From the IMG/VR virus record IMGVR_UViG_3300020202_000015, positions 1 through 50,119 of that record: a stretch of DNA of 50,119 bases. One strand, given 5' to 3'. Below, in pieces: positions 6,813-15,675 of this stretch; position 1 is the stretch's first letter; each line of letters opens with the position of its first letter. The notes beneath the pieces were generated by a model. That model saw only the letters and a program-made list of their open reading frames with translations. It was not told the origin of the DNA and did no database searches. The position numbers and the translations under genes are program-made. The stretch comes from a virus.

Positions 6813-8450
6813 GTGGCTGACGGCACACGCCTGAATTCAAACTCGTCGAGTGGCGACCTCATTGCCACGGACGAGCTGAGTTCCGGTGGCTTTTCCGGAC
6901 AGAAGGCGCAGGTCGTCAAGCTCCTGATCGGGGCTGACGCTGCGGGTGAGTTGGTGTCCAACTCGACGCCGCTGCCTGTGTCTGATGCCGGCTCGACGCT
7001 CTCGGTCGATGACGGCAGCAGCTCGCTCACTATCGACAATGCCACGCTGGCTGTCACCGGTGGTGGTGCGGAATCAACCGCACTACGCGTCACGCTCGCG
7101 AGTGATTCGACCGGTCTCGTCTCAGTCGATGACAACGGTTCGACACTGTCCGTCGATGACGGCGGTGGATCACTCACTATTGATGGGACCGTAGCGGTCT
7201 CCTCGCTGCCAGCCTCCACGAATACGATTGAGGTCGTAGGCGATGCGACCCACGATGCGGCGGTCGCAGGCAATCCCGTACTCACGGGTGGTTATGCTTC
7301 TGCTGCTGCGCCATCCGATGTCAGCGGTGACGGTGATGTCGTCAGAGCCTGGCATCTCAGGAACGGCGCGCAGGCGACTGTTATCACTGCGGCTGGTGCT
7401 TTGGTCGGCGGGGATGCCACGAACGGCCTAGACGTCGATGTGACCCGGATCATCCCGGGCACCTCAGCGACGCACCTCGGCAAGGCGGTTGATTCTGCCG
7501 CGGGGTCGTCTGACACGGGCGTAGCGATGCTCGCCGTTCGCGATGACACGCTCGCTACGCTCACACCGGTCGATGGTGATTACGTGCCGCTGCGGACATC
7601 CTCAACGGGTGCGCTGCATATCTCCGTAACGGAGGGTGGTATCGCTGGTAGAGCCGAGGACAGCGCGCACAGTACAGGTCATGACGGAATCGTGGTTCTG
7701 GCAGTTCGGCGGGACACTGCGTCGTCTGGTGTGGACACCGACGGCGACTATGCGACGCTGAGTACGGATTCGACCGGGAACCTGCGGACGGCAGCTGTCG
7801 GAGCTGCGGCTCAGGATGCCGCGATATCTGGCAATCCGCTGCCGATCGGAGCTCGGGCATCGACCGCAACCCCGACAGCGATGTCAGCGGATGGCGATGT
7901 TGTGTATCCGTGGGCCACGCGCTCAGGCGCGCTGGTCACAGCCGGTACGACGGTTGATGATGCGGCCTTTACGGCTGCCACGGATCGAGTCCACCCGGTT
8001 GGTTTTTTCGCGGATGAAACCTCCACGGATAGCGTGGACGAGGGCGACATCGGCGCTGCGCGAATGTCGCTGGATCGCAAGCAGTATGTCATTGCGCACA
8101 GCGAGACCAGCACGATCTACCAGAATGGCACGGCGAGAACGCCTTCCTTCGCGGTGATCGATGCGGCGTCGTCAGGGGACAATACGCTGCTAGCCGCCCA
8201 GGGAGCGGGTAACAAGATTCGCGTGCATCAGCTCTTCCTCGTATCAGCGGGGACGGTGACTGTGAGGTTCGAGTCTGGTGCCGGTGGCACAGCCCTAACA
8301 GGGCAGATGAACCTGGTTGCGAATACCGGCTTCGTTCTTCCGTACAGCCAGATCGGGTGGTTTGAGACCGCAGCGAATACGCTCCTGAATCTCGAGCTTT
8401 CGGGTGCCGTGTCCGTGGATGGGAACTTCGCCTATACCGTCGTGACGTAA
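6813..8450 (+). CDS. Repeat-rich structural/fibre protein
   Basis: A 545-residue low-charge protein made of internal repeats: STLSVDDGSSSLTID with STLSVDDGGGSLTID; DVSGDGDVVRAWHLRNGAQA with AMSADGDVVYPWATRSGA; and a DTGVAMLAVRDDT block with HDGIVVLAVRRDT, each followed by DGDY and an STG turn. The repeated strands suggest an elongated virion fibre or shaft, while the C-terminal 100 residues (IRVHQLFLVSAGTVTVRF) look like a compact beta domain. GTG start directly follows the upstream stop. Confidence 0.6.
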   Translation: MADGTRLNSNSSSGDLIATDELSSGGFSGQKAQVVKLLIGADAAGELVSNSTPLPVSDAGSTLSVDDGSSSLTIDNATLAVTGGGAESTALRVTLASDSTGLVSVDDNGSTLSVDDGGGSLTIDGTVAVSSLPASTNTIEVVGDATHDAAVAGNPVLTGGYASAAAPSDVSGDGDVVRAWHLRNGAQATVITAAGALVGGDATNGLDVDVTRIIPGTSATHLGKAVDSAAGSSDTGVAMLAVRDDTLATLTPVDGDYVPLRTSSTGALHISVTEGGIAGRAEDSAHSTGHDGIVVLAVRRDTASSGVDTDGDYATLSTDSTGNLRTAAVGAAAQDAAISGNPLPIGARASTATPTAMSADGDVVYPWATRSGALVTAGTTVDDAAFTAATDRVHPVGFFADETSTDSVDEGDIGAARMSLDRKQYVIAHSETSTIYQNGTARTPSFAVIDAASSGDNTLLAAQGAGNKIRVHQLFLVSAGTVTVRFESGAGGTALTGQMNLVANTGFVLPYSQIGWFETAANTLLNLELSGAVSVDGNFAYTVVT

Positions 8451-8451
8451 G

Positions 8452-9036
8452 ATGCTGCTCGTCCTCCAGCTCAATAACCTGCTGGGGTTGGAGTCAGGCG
8501 CCCCGACGTTCTCCGGGACGATCCCAGACTACTCGGTGCGCTGGGAGAGCGGCGAGTACACGATCTACGCCGCGAACTACTTCACGGGCGCTACGAGCTA
8601 CAGCATCAGCCCTGCGGTAGAGCCCGGCTGGTCGTTCAACACCACGACCGGCGAGCTGACATTCGACTCGGATGATATCGACGCCTTCGGGCCATTCATC
8701 ATCACGGGGACGAACGTCAACGGCAGCACGGCTAGCAATGCGTTCGACATCGCCGTTACGTTCGGAACGTTCGGTGACTACTCAGGGGCGAACAGCAACG
8801 CCACGACTGACGTCCCATCGAACTACGAGATCTGCGACCGCACAGGCTTCAGGGTGCTGCCTGGTCAGCTCGTGAGGGAATGGAACGGCGCGATGGTGCG
8901 TAGAGAGTCCTGGGAAGCCAGACACCCTCAGGACTTCGTGCGAGGCCGCGCAGAGAGACAGCGTGGCAGCCCCAGACCAGAGCCTGCGGATACATTCATC
9001 GCGGACAACGATCAGGTGACGGTGAGCGACCTATGA
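8452..9036 (+). CDS. Ig-like virion protein with conserved C-terminal module
   Basis: A 194-residue protein. Residues about 20-105 form a putative Ig/cadherin-like domain (YSISPAVEPGWSFNTTTGEL, FIITGTNVNGSTASNAF). The C-terminal part (YEICDRTGFRVLPGQLV, then RHPQDFVRGRAE) matches a small module common in podophage structural proteins. Overlaps the next gene by four bases. Probably a minor virion protein near the fibre base; the module itself has no function known to me. Confidence 0.55.
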   Translation: MLLVLQLNNLLGLESGAPTFSGTIPDYSVRWESGEYTIYAANYFTGATSYSISPAVEPGWSFNTTTGELTFDSDDIDAFGPFIITGTNVNGSTASNAFDIAVTFGTFGDYSGANSNATTDVPSNYEICDRTGFRVLPGQLVREWNGAMVRRESWEARHPQDFVRGRAERQRGSPRPEPADTFIADNDQVTVSDL

Positions 9037-9533
9037 CAACCATAGCCTGGGATGGAAAGTCACTCGCCGCAGATACCCGTTGCACGACAGGCGGAATGCC
9101 CTGGCAGACCACGAAGGCAGTCAGACTCAAGGATGGACGCCTATTCGCTGCTAGTGGTGCAGGAGAGGACTGCGAAGCCGTAAGGACATGGCTAGAAGGC
9201 GGAGAGAAGCCAACTCCCAAAGACTTCGTAGCCATCCTGATAGAGAACGGCGAATGCATCCGCATGGAAGACAAGCTCGTGAAGATGCGCGTAGAGAGCC
9301 CATTCCACGCAGTAGGCTCAGGCCGCGATTACGCCATTGCAGCGATGCACTACGGGAAGACAGCCCGAGAGGCGATAGAGCTTGCTGCCTTGTATGACAT
9401 CTACACAGGGACGCCCGTGACTGTGCTTACGTGTGAACCATCTAACGTCGCATACTTGACCGAGCTTCAGCGCTTGAGCAAGTACGGTGTCGTGGTGAGC
9501 AGTGATGGGACGAGAGCAGTCGGACAGGAATAG
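9033..9533 (+). CDS. Ntn-hydrolase (proteasome/HslV-like) phage protein
   Basis: A 166-residue protein starting MTTIAWDGKSLAADTRCTTG, the pattern of phage proteins with a proteasome-beta/HslV-like Ntn-hydrolase fold. Cleavage after Met1 would expose Thr2 as nucleophile. HAVGSGRDYAIAAMHYGKTA matches the conserved central GSG block, and YDIYTGTPVTVL the later strands. It sits between fibre and terminase genes. No ATPase partner is encoded nearby. A protease role in capsid maturation is possible, but many relatives have no shown activity. Confidence 0.7.
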   Translation: MTTIAWDGKSLAADTRCTTGGMPWQTTKAVRLKDGRLFAASGAGEDCEAVRTWLEGGEKPTPKDFVAILIENGECIRMEDKLVKMRVESPFHAVGSGRDYAIAAMHYGKTAREAIELAALYDIYTGTPVTVLTCEPSNVAYLTELQRLSKYGVVVSSDGTRAVGQE

Positions 9534-9861
9534 AGTGGGTAGCTCCGCAGTGCAGGACTCAAATTGTACCGCTTCGCACATTAATCCTGCTGATTGTTGC
9601 GATCGATTCGCATCTGCTGGTGCAAAATCCCGGTATACAGCACAAATTCACGACATTGTTGCAAGCTGTTGATCCGTCAACAGATACGCTCGCGACTTTA
9701 CATATAAGAGTGGTTATGCGAACCGTGATTTTGGCGTGAATTTCGGTGCAATTAGCCCTTCACATGGGTCCCTTCTGGAGGGGCCGGTTGGGGCAAATCG
9801 CGCAAACGAAAAATCGACATCACCCCCCGTTCAAAACCGCTGCTGATTTTCATCGAGTCCT
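9534..9861. other. Intergenic region before terminase, with perfect hairpin
   Basis: 328 bp without a plausible gene. A perfect 7-bp hairpin CTGTTGA/TCAACAG with a TCCG loop lies at 9666-9683, a TATAAG box at 9703-9708 without a good -35, and an imperfect stem (GGTCCCT/AGGGGCC) near 9765-9785. It immediately precedes terS, so packaging (pac) or promoter signals could lie here; neither is established. Confidence 0.45.
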
Positions 9862-10329
9862 ATGAAGGAACGCCGCACATACTCCGAATCTGAGCGGGTC
9901 ACGGCTGTGCGTGCCTACATTGTGCACGGGACGTTCGATGCTGCGGAAGTGGCGACTGGTGTGGACCGCGACACGATCGCATCTTGGAAGTATCGGGATC
10001 CGACTTGGTGGGAGGAGACCTATAACCGGGTGTCGCTGGAGCTGTTGCGGTCATGCTCTAACGACGACAAGGATGCGCTGCGGCGGATTCGCTCCAAGGT
10101 GGTCGCGCAGTTGGAGGATCGAATCGACAAGGGCGACCAGAAGCTCAACGTGAAGACTGGGGAGCTGGTTCGCGTTGAGGTCACTGCCAAGGAGTTGTCC
10201 GCGATCCTGACTGCGGTCAGTGGTGCGCTGGAGGAGGAGAAGGATCAGCCGGACGAGGAGAAGCTGCGGCAGGAGCGAGCTGCGAAGTTTCGGCAGATCG
10301 CTGAAGCGGACCGCGCCAAGTCCAACTGA
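9862..10329 (+). CDS. terS: Terminase small subunit
   Basis: A 155-residue protein with an N-terminal HTH (FDAAEVATGVDRDTIASWKY, then DPTWWEE) that would bind the packaging site, and a long charged helical C-terminus (ALEEEKDQPDEEKLRQERAA) of the kind that oligomerises and contacts the large subunit. The TGATG junction with the large-subunit gene supports the call. Confidence 0.8.
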   Translation: MKERRTYSESERVTAVRAYIVHGTFDAAEVATGVDRDTIASWKYRDPTWWEETYNRVSLELLRSCSNDDKDALRRIRSKVVAQLEDRIDKGDQKLNVKTGELVRVEVTAKELSAILTAVSGALEEEKDQPDEEKLRQERAAKFRQIAEADRAKSN

Positions 10330-11843
10330 TGACGCTGCCGTTTTTGGCCCCTTCCGACTGGGAGGGGTCCGATGCTGTTTGGGGGTTTTCCAAGCAGTAT
10401 CTGGTGTCGCGTTACGACGATCCTAAGCCGATTCCAGCGATCCACCGCGAGTGGTGGGCGCTGTGCATGTCTGCCTATCCGCAGGTCGCCATAGCGGCCC
10501 CGCGAGGCCATGCGAAGTCGAGCGCGATCACCCTGGCGTTCGTGCTGTACGTGCTTCTGGAGCGCCTGGAGTCGCATCTGTTGGTGCTGGGCTCCAATGA
10601 GAGCCTCGCATCCTCGTTCGTGGCTGAGATCAAAGGCGAGCTCACGGAGAACGAGGAGCTGCGGGGGGATTACGGCGTTGAGCGTTTTCTGAAGGAGACG
10701 GAGCACGAGATCATCGTTGAGCTTCGTGGCGGTCATCGCTTCCGGGTGATCGCGAAAGGCGCGGGCCAGCGAATGCGCGGCCTGAAGTGGGATCGAAAGC
10801 GGCCTGGAATGGTCGTTTTCGACGACATGGAAGACGAGGAGATGGTGCTCAATGAGGGCCGCAGGGAGAAATTCCGCCGCTGGTTCTACGGCACGGTCCG
10901 CCCGATTCTGAGGGGCGGCGGGAAGATTCGCGGCGTCGGGACGATCATCGGCTTTGATTCGCTCCTCGAGCGGATGATGCCGAACGAGAAGGACCCGAGC
11001 ACCGTGAAAGAGCCGCTTCGGGTCTACGCGAGAGAGCCGAAGGGCTGGGCGTCGATCAAGTATCGCGCTCACAGCCACGATTTCAGCCAGATCCTGTGGC
11101 CGGAGCAGAGATCGGCGGAGGAGCTCAAGAAGATCCGCGCCGAGTATGCCGCGATGGGCATGCTCGACATCTACGGTCAGGAGTACCTGAACGATCCCGT
11201 CGATCAGGGAACCGCGTACTTTCGGCAGCAGGACTTTCTGCCGATGCGTCCCCAGGACCGGGAGACCAGGAAGACCTACTACGTCGGTATCGACCTTGCC
11301 ATCGGCGAGAACAAACGCTCCGCGTATAGCGTAATGGTCGTCGGCGGCATGGATGCCGAGGGCACGCTGCACATTGTGGACGTGCGTCGCAGCCGCATAG
11401 ACGGCCTTCAGATCATGGATGAGATGTTCTCGATCCAGGAGCGATGGTCGCCTGAGATGTTCCGCACCGAGTCGGAGAACATCGAGAAGGCGATCGGTTC
11501 GTTCATCCACCGCGAGATGGATGAGCGCCAGCAGTATCTGAACATCGACCCCCGACCGCCTACCAAGGACAAGGACAAGCGCGCGCAGTCCATCCGGGCT
11601 CGCATGAGAGCCGGCAAGGTGCGCTTCGACAAGGAGGCTGAGTGGTACGCGGATTTCGAGGAAGAACTGCTCAAGTACCCGAAGGCGCCATTCAAGGACC
11701 AGGTCGACGCAATCGCCTGGTTGGGCCTGATGTTGGAAGAGATGATCGAGCCACAGACCGAAGAAGAGATCGAGGAAGAGGAATACCAGATGGCGTACGA
11801 ACAGCACACATCGCTCGGGCGGTGTGGGACCACGGGGTACTAG
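10329..11843 (+). CDS. terL: Terminase large subunit
   Basis: A 504-residue packaging motor and nuclease. ATPase domain: Walker A-like AAPRGHAKSS (residues 56-65) and Walker B MVVFDDMEDEE (161-171). RNase H-like nuclease domain starts near residue 315 with YYVGIDLAIGENKRS, providing the first Asp; a later DQVDAIAW block supplies the last acidic residue. It pumps DNA into the prohead and cuts it, probably by headful packaging given the circular assembly. Length is normal for the family. Confidence 0.95.
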   Translation: MTLPFLAPSDWEGSDAVWGFSKQYLVSRYDDPKPIPAIHREWWALCMSAYPQVAIAAPRGHAKSSAITLAFVLYVLLERLESHLLVLGSNESLASSFVAEIKGELTENEELRGDYGVERFLKETEHEIIVELRGGHRFRVIAKGAGQRMRGLKWDRKRPGMVVFDDMEDEEMVLNEGRREKFRRWFYGTVRPILRGGGKIRGVGTIIGFDSLLERMMPNEKDPSTVKEPLRVYAREPKGWASIKYRAHSHDFSQILWPEQRSAEELKKIRAEYAAMGMLDIYGQEYLNDPVDQGTAYFRQQDFLPMRPQDRETRKTYYVGIDLAIGENKRSAYSVMVVGGMDAEGTLHIVDVRRSRIDGLQIMDEMFSIQERWSPEMFRTESENIEKAIGSFIHREMDERQQYLNIDPRPPTKDKDKRAQSIRARMRAGKVRFDKEAEWYADFEEELLKYPKAPFKDQVDAIAWLGLMLEEMIEPQTEEEIEEEEYQMAYEQHTSLGRCGTTGY

Positions 11844-11894
11844 CCATGCCGACCACTACGCCGGGCAATCCCGCCCGCAGCAAGTGGAAAGGCC

Positions 11895-12146
11895 ATGAAG
11901 CGATTTCAGATGGATCGCCACGTGATGGTGACGCGGTGGCGGAAGGAATGGGAGGCGCACGGACGTGACTTCGGAGCGTGCCATTGTGGGCGAGGCATGG
12001 GAACGATGAGGAAGCACCGCCCCTACGAGTCGCATCCGTCGAGCTCCTGCCGTGTGTGCGCCTGGGAGCGCACCGAGGGTCGCAAGCAGCGTCGACGCGA
12101 ACGGTACGCAGCGCGCCACGTAATTTCTGAGTCTTTGGACGACTGA
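11895..12146 (+). CDS. Small Cys/His-rich basic protein
   Basis: An 83-residue very basic protein with two Cys pairs (FGACHCGRG; SSSCRVCAWER), consistent with a zinc-binding finger, and an Arg-rich end. It fills the gap between terminase and portal and shares TGATG with the portal start. Nucleic-acid binding is plausible; no family recognised. Confidence 0.55.
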   Translation: MKRFQMDRHVMVTRWRKEWEAHGRDFGACHCGRGMGTMRKHRPYESHPSSSCRVCAWERTEGRKQRRRERYAARHVISESLDD

Positions 12147-14296
12147 TGGAATTCTTTCTTCCCCTCCGCGAAATCGAGCGCTCGAAGAATGTCGACGCTC
12201 TTTTGACGGAGGAACAGTCCGACTATATCGGCTCTGAGGTCGTTCGCGCGTTCAACGAGGACAAGACCAGCCGTAAGGAGTGGGAGACCCGCATGGATGC
12301 GGCGATCAAGCTCGCTCTACAAATGGTCGAGCAGAAATCGTTCCCTTGGCCGAACGCCTCCAACGTCAAATTCCCGCTGATCACGATTGCTGCGCTTCAG
12401 TTTGCGGCGAGAGCCTATCCAGCGCTGATCAAAGGCCCGGATCTGGTTCGCTACAGGGTTATCGGCGAGGACAAGAACGGGCAGAAAGCGGCCAGGGCAG
12501 GGAGAATCGGCCGTCACATGTCATACCAACTGCTCGATCAAGACGAGCAATGGGAGGAAGACACGGATCGGAAGTTCATCGTCCTTCCGATCATCGGCTG
12601 CGCGTTCAAGAAGACCTACTGGGATCCGCTCAAGCAGAAGAATTGCAGCCACCTGGTGCTGCCGCAAAACCTCGTCGTGCACTACTACACGCGCTCGATC
12701 GAGGACTGCGAGCGCAAGACGGAGGTTTTCGAGCTCTACGAGCGCGAAATCAGGGAGAAGCAGCTCGGGGGGCTGTACTCACAGCGCGAGCTGACGAGTG
12801 CTGCGCCTTCGACCTCGAAGCTCGCGGACCAGCGGCAGGGCGTATCCGCACCTCCTGTGAGCAGGCATACCCCCAGAGAGCTGCTGGAGCAGCACTGTTA
12901 CTGGGATCTCGACGGCGACGGCTACCCAGAGCCGTATGTCGTGACAGTCGACCGAGCAACGCGGAAGGTTTTCCGCATCGTGCATCGCTTCGGCCATGTC
13001 GTTACCGAGCAATCGCTTGAAATTGAGCGCCTGACGAACGAGATCAAGTCGCTCAACTTACAGATGTCTGCATTGGTCGAGTCGCTTCCGCCGCCAAATG
13101 GGCAGGAAGACGACGCGCAAGTCGAACTCGCGCGGCAGATTGAGGTCCAGGCAAGTGCCGTTAAGGCCAGAATCGAGGCTTTGGGCTCGCAGATTAAGCA
13201 ACTGAAGGCGTCCGATCAGCAAGAACCTCGTGTTTTGCGCATTTCGCCGCTCGAGTGCTACACGAAGTACGGCTTCATCCCCTCTCCGGATGGCGGATTC
13301 TACGATCTGGGCCTCGGAGCGCTGCTCGGTCCGCTGAATGACTCCGTCAACACGCTGATCAACCAGCTGATCGACTCCGGAACGCTGCAAAACGGCTCCC
13401 AGGGCTTCATTGGCAAGGGCGCGCGCATTCAGGGTGGTGAATTGCGCTTCAAACCGTTCGAGTGGAAGCGCGTGAACGTGGCTGGGCAGGCGCTCAAGGA
13501 CTCAATCGTCCCGCTGCCGATCAATCAGCCCTCGCAAGTGCTGTTTTCGCTCCTGTCTCTGCTGATCCAGTACGCGGAGAAGGTGTCTAGCGTCAATGAC
13601 GCCATGATGGGGAACAACCCCGGACAGAACACGCCTGCGTACAATTTCCAGGCGATGCTCGAGCAGGGCTTGCAGGTGTTCAACGGCATCTTCAAGCGCC
13701 TGTATCGATCCTTCCGCAAGGAGCTGCGCAAGCTCTTTGTGATGAATCGGATATATCTCAATCCGATCGAGTATTTCGAGACGCTGGACGGCCGCTGGAA
13801 GGCGCTCCAGGACGACTATGCCGGTGATGAGAGTGATGTCATCCCCGCGGCGGATCCGAATGCGTTCTCCAGTCAGGAAAACCTGATGAAGGCGCAGTTT
13901 CTTGCGCAACGCGCGGCATCGGTTCCGGGTTACAACATGCCGAAGGTCGAGCTTCGCATCCTCGAAGCGATGGATATCCCGGACGTGCAGGACGTGTATC
14001 CAGTCGATGAGCAAGGCAACAACACGATTCCGCCGCCGCCGAATCCGGAGCTACAGATGCAGGCCGCCGAGGAGGAGAGGCGCGCCGCAGAGTCGAAGAT
14101 CCGTAGCGAGAACGACACGCGGCGCACGATCGCCGATATCTCGCGCATGGAGGCTCAGACGCTGATTGAATTCGAGAAGGTCAAGCAATCGGCGGACAAG
14201 TTGCTGATCGATGAGTTCAAGGCGATTACAGATAGGTTAAAGGCGCAACGAGAGGCAGCAGAAAAACGTGTCAAAGCTTCAGAAAGAGCAGCTTGA
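12146..14296 (+). CDS. Portal protein (P22-like)
   Basis: A 716-residue protein, close in length to P22 gp1. Recognisable blocks: KSFPWPNASNVKFPLITIAA (about residues 65-84), AARAYPALIKGPDLVRYRVI, and ITIRSPLE-type text replaced here by LRISPLECYTKYGF. Two coiled-coil stretches occur, near residues 290-355 and at the C-terminus (AEEERRAAESKIRSEN), the latter comparable to the P22 portal barrel. It forms the dodecameric DNA channel at one capsid vertex. Directly follows terminase as expected. Confidence 0.9.
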   Translation: MEFFLPLREIERSKNVDALLTEEQSDYIGSEVVRAFNEDKTSRKEWETRMDAAIKLALQMVEQKSFPWPNASNVKFPLITIAALQFAARAYPALIKGPDLVRYRVIGEDKNGQKAARAGRIGRHMSYQLLDQDEQWEEDTDRKFIVLPIIGCAFKKTYWDPLKQKNCSHLVLPQNLVVHYYTRSIEDCERKTEVFELYEREIREKQLGGLYSQRELTSAAPSTSKLADQRQGVSAPPVSRHTPRELLEQHCYWDLDGDGYPEPYVVTVDRATRKVFRIVHRFGHVVTEQSLEIERLTNEIKSLNLQMSALVESLPPPNGQEDDAQVELARQIEVQASAVKARIEALGSQIKQLKASDQQEPRVLRISPLECYTKYGFIPSPDGGFYDLGLGALLGPLNDSVNTLINQLIDSGTLQNGSQGFIGKGARIQGGELRFKPFEWKRVNVAGQALKDSIVPLPINQPSQVLFSLLSLLIQYAEKVSSVNDAMMGNNPGQNTPAYNFQAMLEQGLQVFNGIFKRLYRSFRKELRKLFVMNRIYLNPIEYFETLDGRWKALQDDYAGDESDVIPAADPNAFSSQENLMKAQFLAQRAASVPGYNMPKVELRILEAMDIPDVQDVYPVDEQGNNTIPPPPNPELQMQAAEEERRAAESKIRSENDTRRTIADISRMEAQTLIEFEKVKQSADKLLIDEFKAITDRLKAQREAAEKRVKASERAA

Positions 14297-14564
14297 GGAA
14301 TGGTTCGAGAGCCCCGTTACTCGCTATCTCCTGTCCCTTCTGCATTCGCGTCTGGATCACACCTTTGCGCTGCGCGCGCAGGTGTTCTTCCCTGGCGAGC
14401 CGCATAAGACACAGGAAGGCAAGGCCACTCTTCTCGGTATGGAGGGTGAGCTTGGGGATCTGATCGAAGCGTTCAGCGAGAAAGATTTGAGTCTATTGGA
14501 AGTAGAGGAGGCGAGTGATGAACAAATCGGGCATTCACCCGAGCGGCGACCGGGTTCTCATTAA
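14268..14564 (+). CDS. Hypothetical morphogenesis protein, 98 aa
   Basis: GTG 14268 lies inside the 3' end of the portal gene, and its own end overlaps the co-chaperonin gene. The acidic helical product (LEEWFESPVTRYLLSLLHSR, then MEGELGDLIEAFSEKDLSLL) resembles small conserved proteins between portal and scaffold genes in podophages. No function recognised. Confidence 0.65.
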   Translation: MSKLQKEQLEEWFESPVTRYLLSLLHSRLDHTFALRAQVFFPGEPHKTQEGKATLLGMEGELGDLIEAFSEKDLSLLEVEEASDEQIGHSPERRPGSH

Positions 14565-14928
14565 ACCGGACGAGATCGAGAAGAAGACAGACGGCGGGAT
14601 CATCATCCCCGACACGGTCGGCGAGCTGCACGCAATGGCGCAGTCGATCGGTACGTTCGTGGAAGCAGGCCCCGACGCCTATATCGATCACGTCGAGAAG
14701 GACGCGCAGGGCAACGTCACGAAAGTTGTGGGCTATCGCGGTCCGTTCGCGAAGCCAGGCGATCGTGTGGCGTTTGCGAAGTACGGCGGCCTTCAGGTCA
14801 TCGGCAAGGACGGCGAGACCTATCGACTGATGAACGATGTCGATGTCACCGCCGTCGTGGAAGAGGGCGTGAACTTCACCGAGTTGAAGGCCCGCACGCC
14901 GGTTTTTGAGTCGAGGAAGCGCGCATGA
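14518..14928 (+). CDS. GroES-like co-chaperonin
   Basis: A 136-residue Cpn10-type protein (host GroES is about 97). HPSGDRVLIKPDEIEKKTDG carries the first strands and the start of the mobile loop, followed by GIIIPD, the loop hydrophobics that contact GroEL. FAKPGDRVAFAKYGG and YRLMNDVDVTAVV match the remaining barrel strands; about 20 extra residues sit between the halves and 20 at the end. Like T4 gp31 it may adapt host GroEL to fold the capsid protein. ATG 14518 is set by AGGAG seven bases upstream, rather than GTG 14515. Confidence 0.85.
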   Translation: MNKSGIHPSGDRVLIKPDEIEKKTDGGIIIPDTVGELHAMAQSIGTFVEAGPDAYIDHVEKDAQGNVTKVVGYRGPFAKPGDRVAFAKYGGLQVIGKDGETYRLMNDVDVTAVVEEGVNFTELKARTPVFESRKRA

Positions 14929-15674
14929 GTGACGAAAGAGACTACGAGGCCGAGGCCCGTGCCGACGGCTGGGTCAGCCAGGAAGAGTGGAAGGGCGACG
15001 CGAACAAGTGGATTCCCGCGGAGGAGTTCGTTAAGCGCGGAGAGACCATTCTGCCGATCGTGCAGGCGAAGCTGCGCAAGAAGCTCGAAGAGGTGGACGA
15101 TCTCAAGCGCCGCTTCGATGAGCGCGAGAACGTCTTCAAGGACTTTCAGACCTTCCAAGAGCAGGCACTAGCGAAGGCCAAGAAGGAGCGCGAAGAGGCG
15201 ATCGCCGCGCTCGAGGCGGAGCGCAAGAAAGCCATTACCGAAGGTGATGGCGAGGCGTTCGACAAGGCCGACAAGAAGCTCCAGGACCTGCGCGCGCAAC
15301 CTCCTCAGCCGAAGGAGTCAACCGAGGTGACCGCATGGAAGGCGGAGAACAAATGGTATGAGACAGACGCAGAGCTCACCGCCATCGCGGACGGGCTTGC
15401 GGATGTCGTGAAGCGAGAGAATCCCGGGCTGAAGGGGAAAGCGTTTCTGGACAAGCTCACGGAGCGAGTTCGGAGCGTTGTCCCACACAAGTTCGAGAAT
15501 CCGCGGCGGTCGGACGTCATCACTACCGGCGGCGGGAACAAGAAAGGGTCAGGAAAGAGCAAGGGTTACGACGATCTCCCCGCGGATGCTAAGGCGGCTT
15601 GCGATCGGTTCGTCAAGTCGATCCCGGGTTTCTCGCGGGAAGCCTACCTGTCGACCTACGACTGGAGTGAGTGA
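14925..15674 (+). CDS. Scaffolding-like protein
   Basis: A 249-residue highly charged protein with a long central coiled coil (about residues 45-135: KKLEEVDDLKRRFDERENVF and an Ala/Glu/Lys-rich continuation), then a lysine- and glycine-rich spacer and a short conserved end (AAC-DRF-KSIPGFSREAY). Composition and position before decoration and capsid genes indicate an internal capsid scaffold. Overlaps the co-chaperonin stop by four bases. Confidence 0.75.
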   Translation: MSDERDYEAEARADGWVSQEEWKGDANKWIPAEEFVKRGETILPIVQAKLRKKLEEVDDLKRRFDERENVFKDFQTFQEQALAKAKKEREEAIAALEAERKKAITEGDGEAFDKADKKLQDLRAQPPQPKESTEVTAWKAENKWYETDAELTAIADGLADVVKRENPGLKGKAFLDKLTERVRSVVPHKFENPRRSDVITTGGGNKKGSGKSKGYDDLPADAKAACDRFVKSIPGFSREAYLSTYDWSE

Positions 15675-15675
15675 A

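Noticed and set aside
10245-11807. 520-codon frame antisense to terL
   Set aside because: A by-product of high GC at third positions; the forward strand has full terminase motifs.
11846-11968. 40-codon frame starting just after terL
   Set aside because: No ribosome site, poor composition, and overlaps the better-supported gene at 11895.
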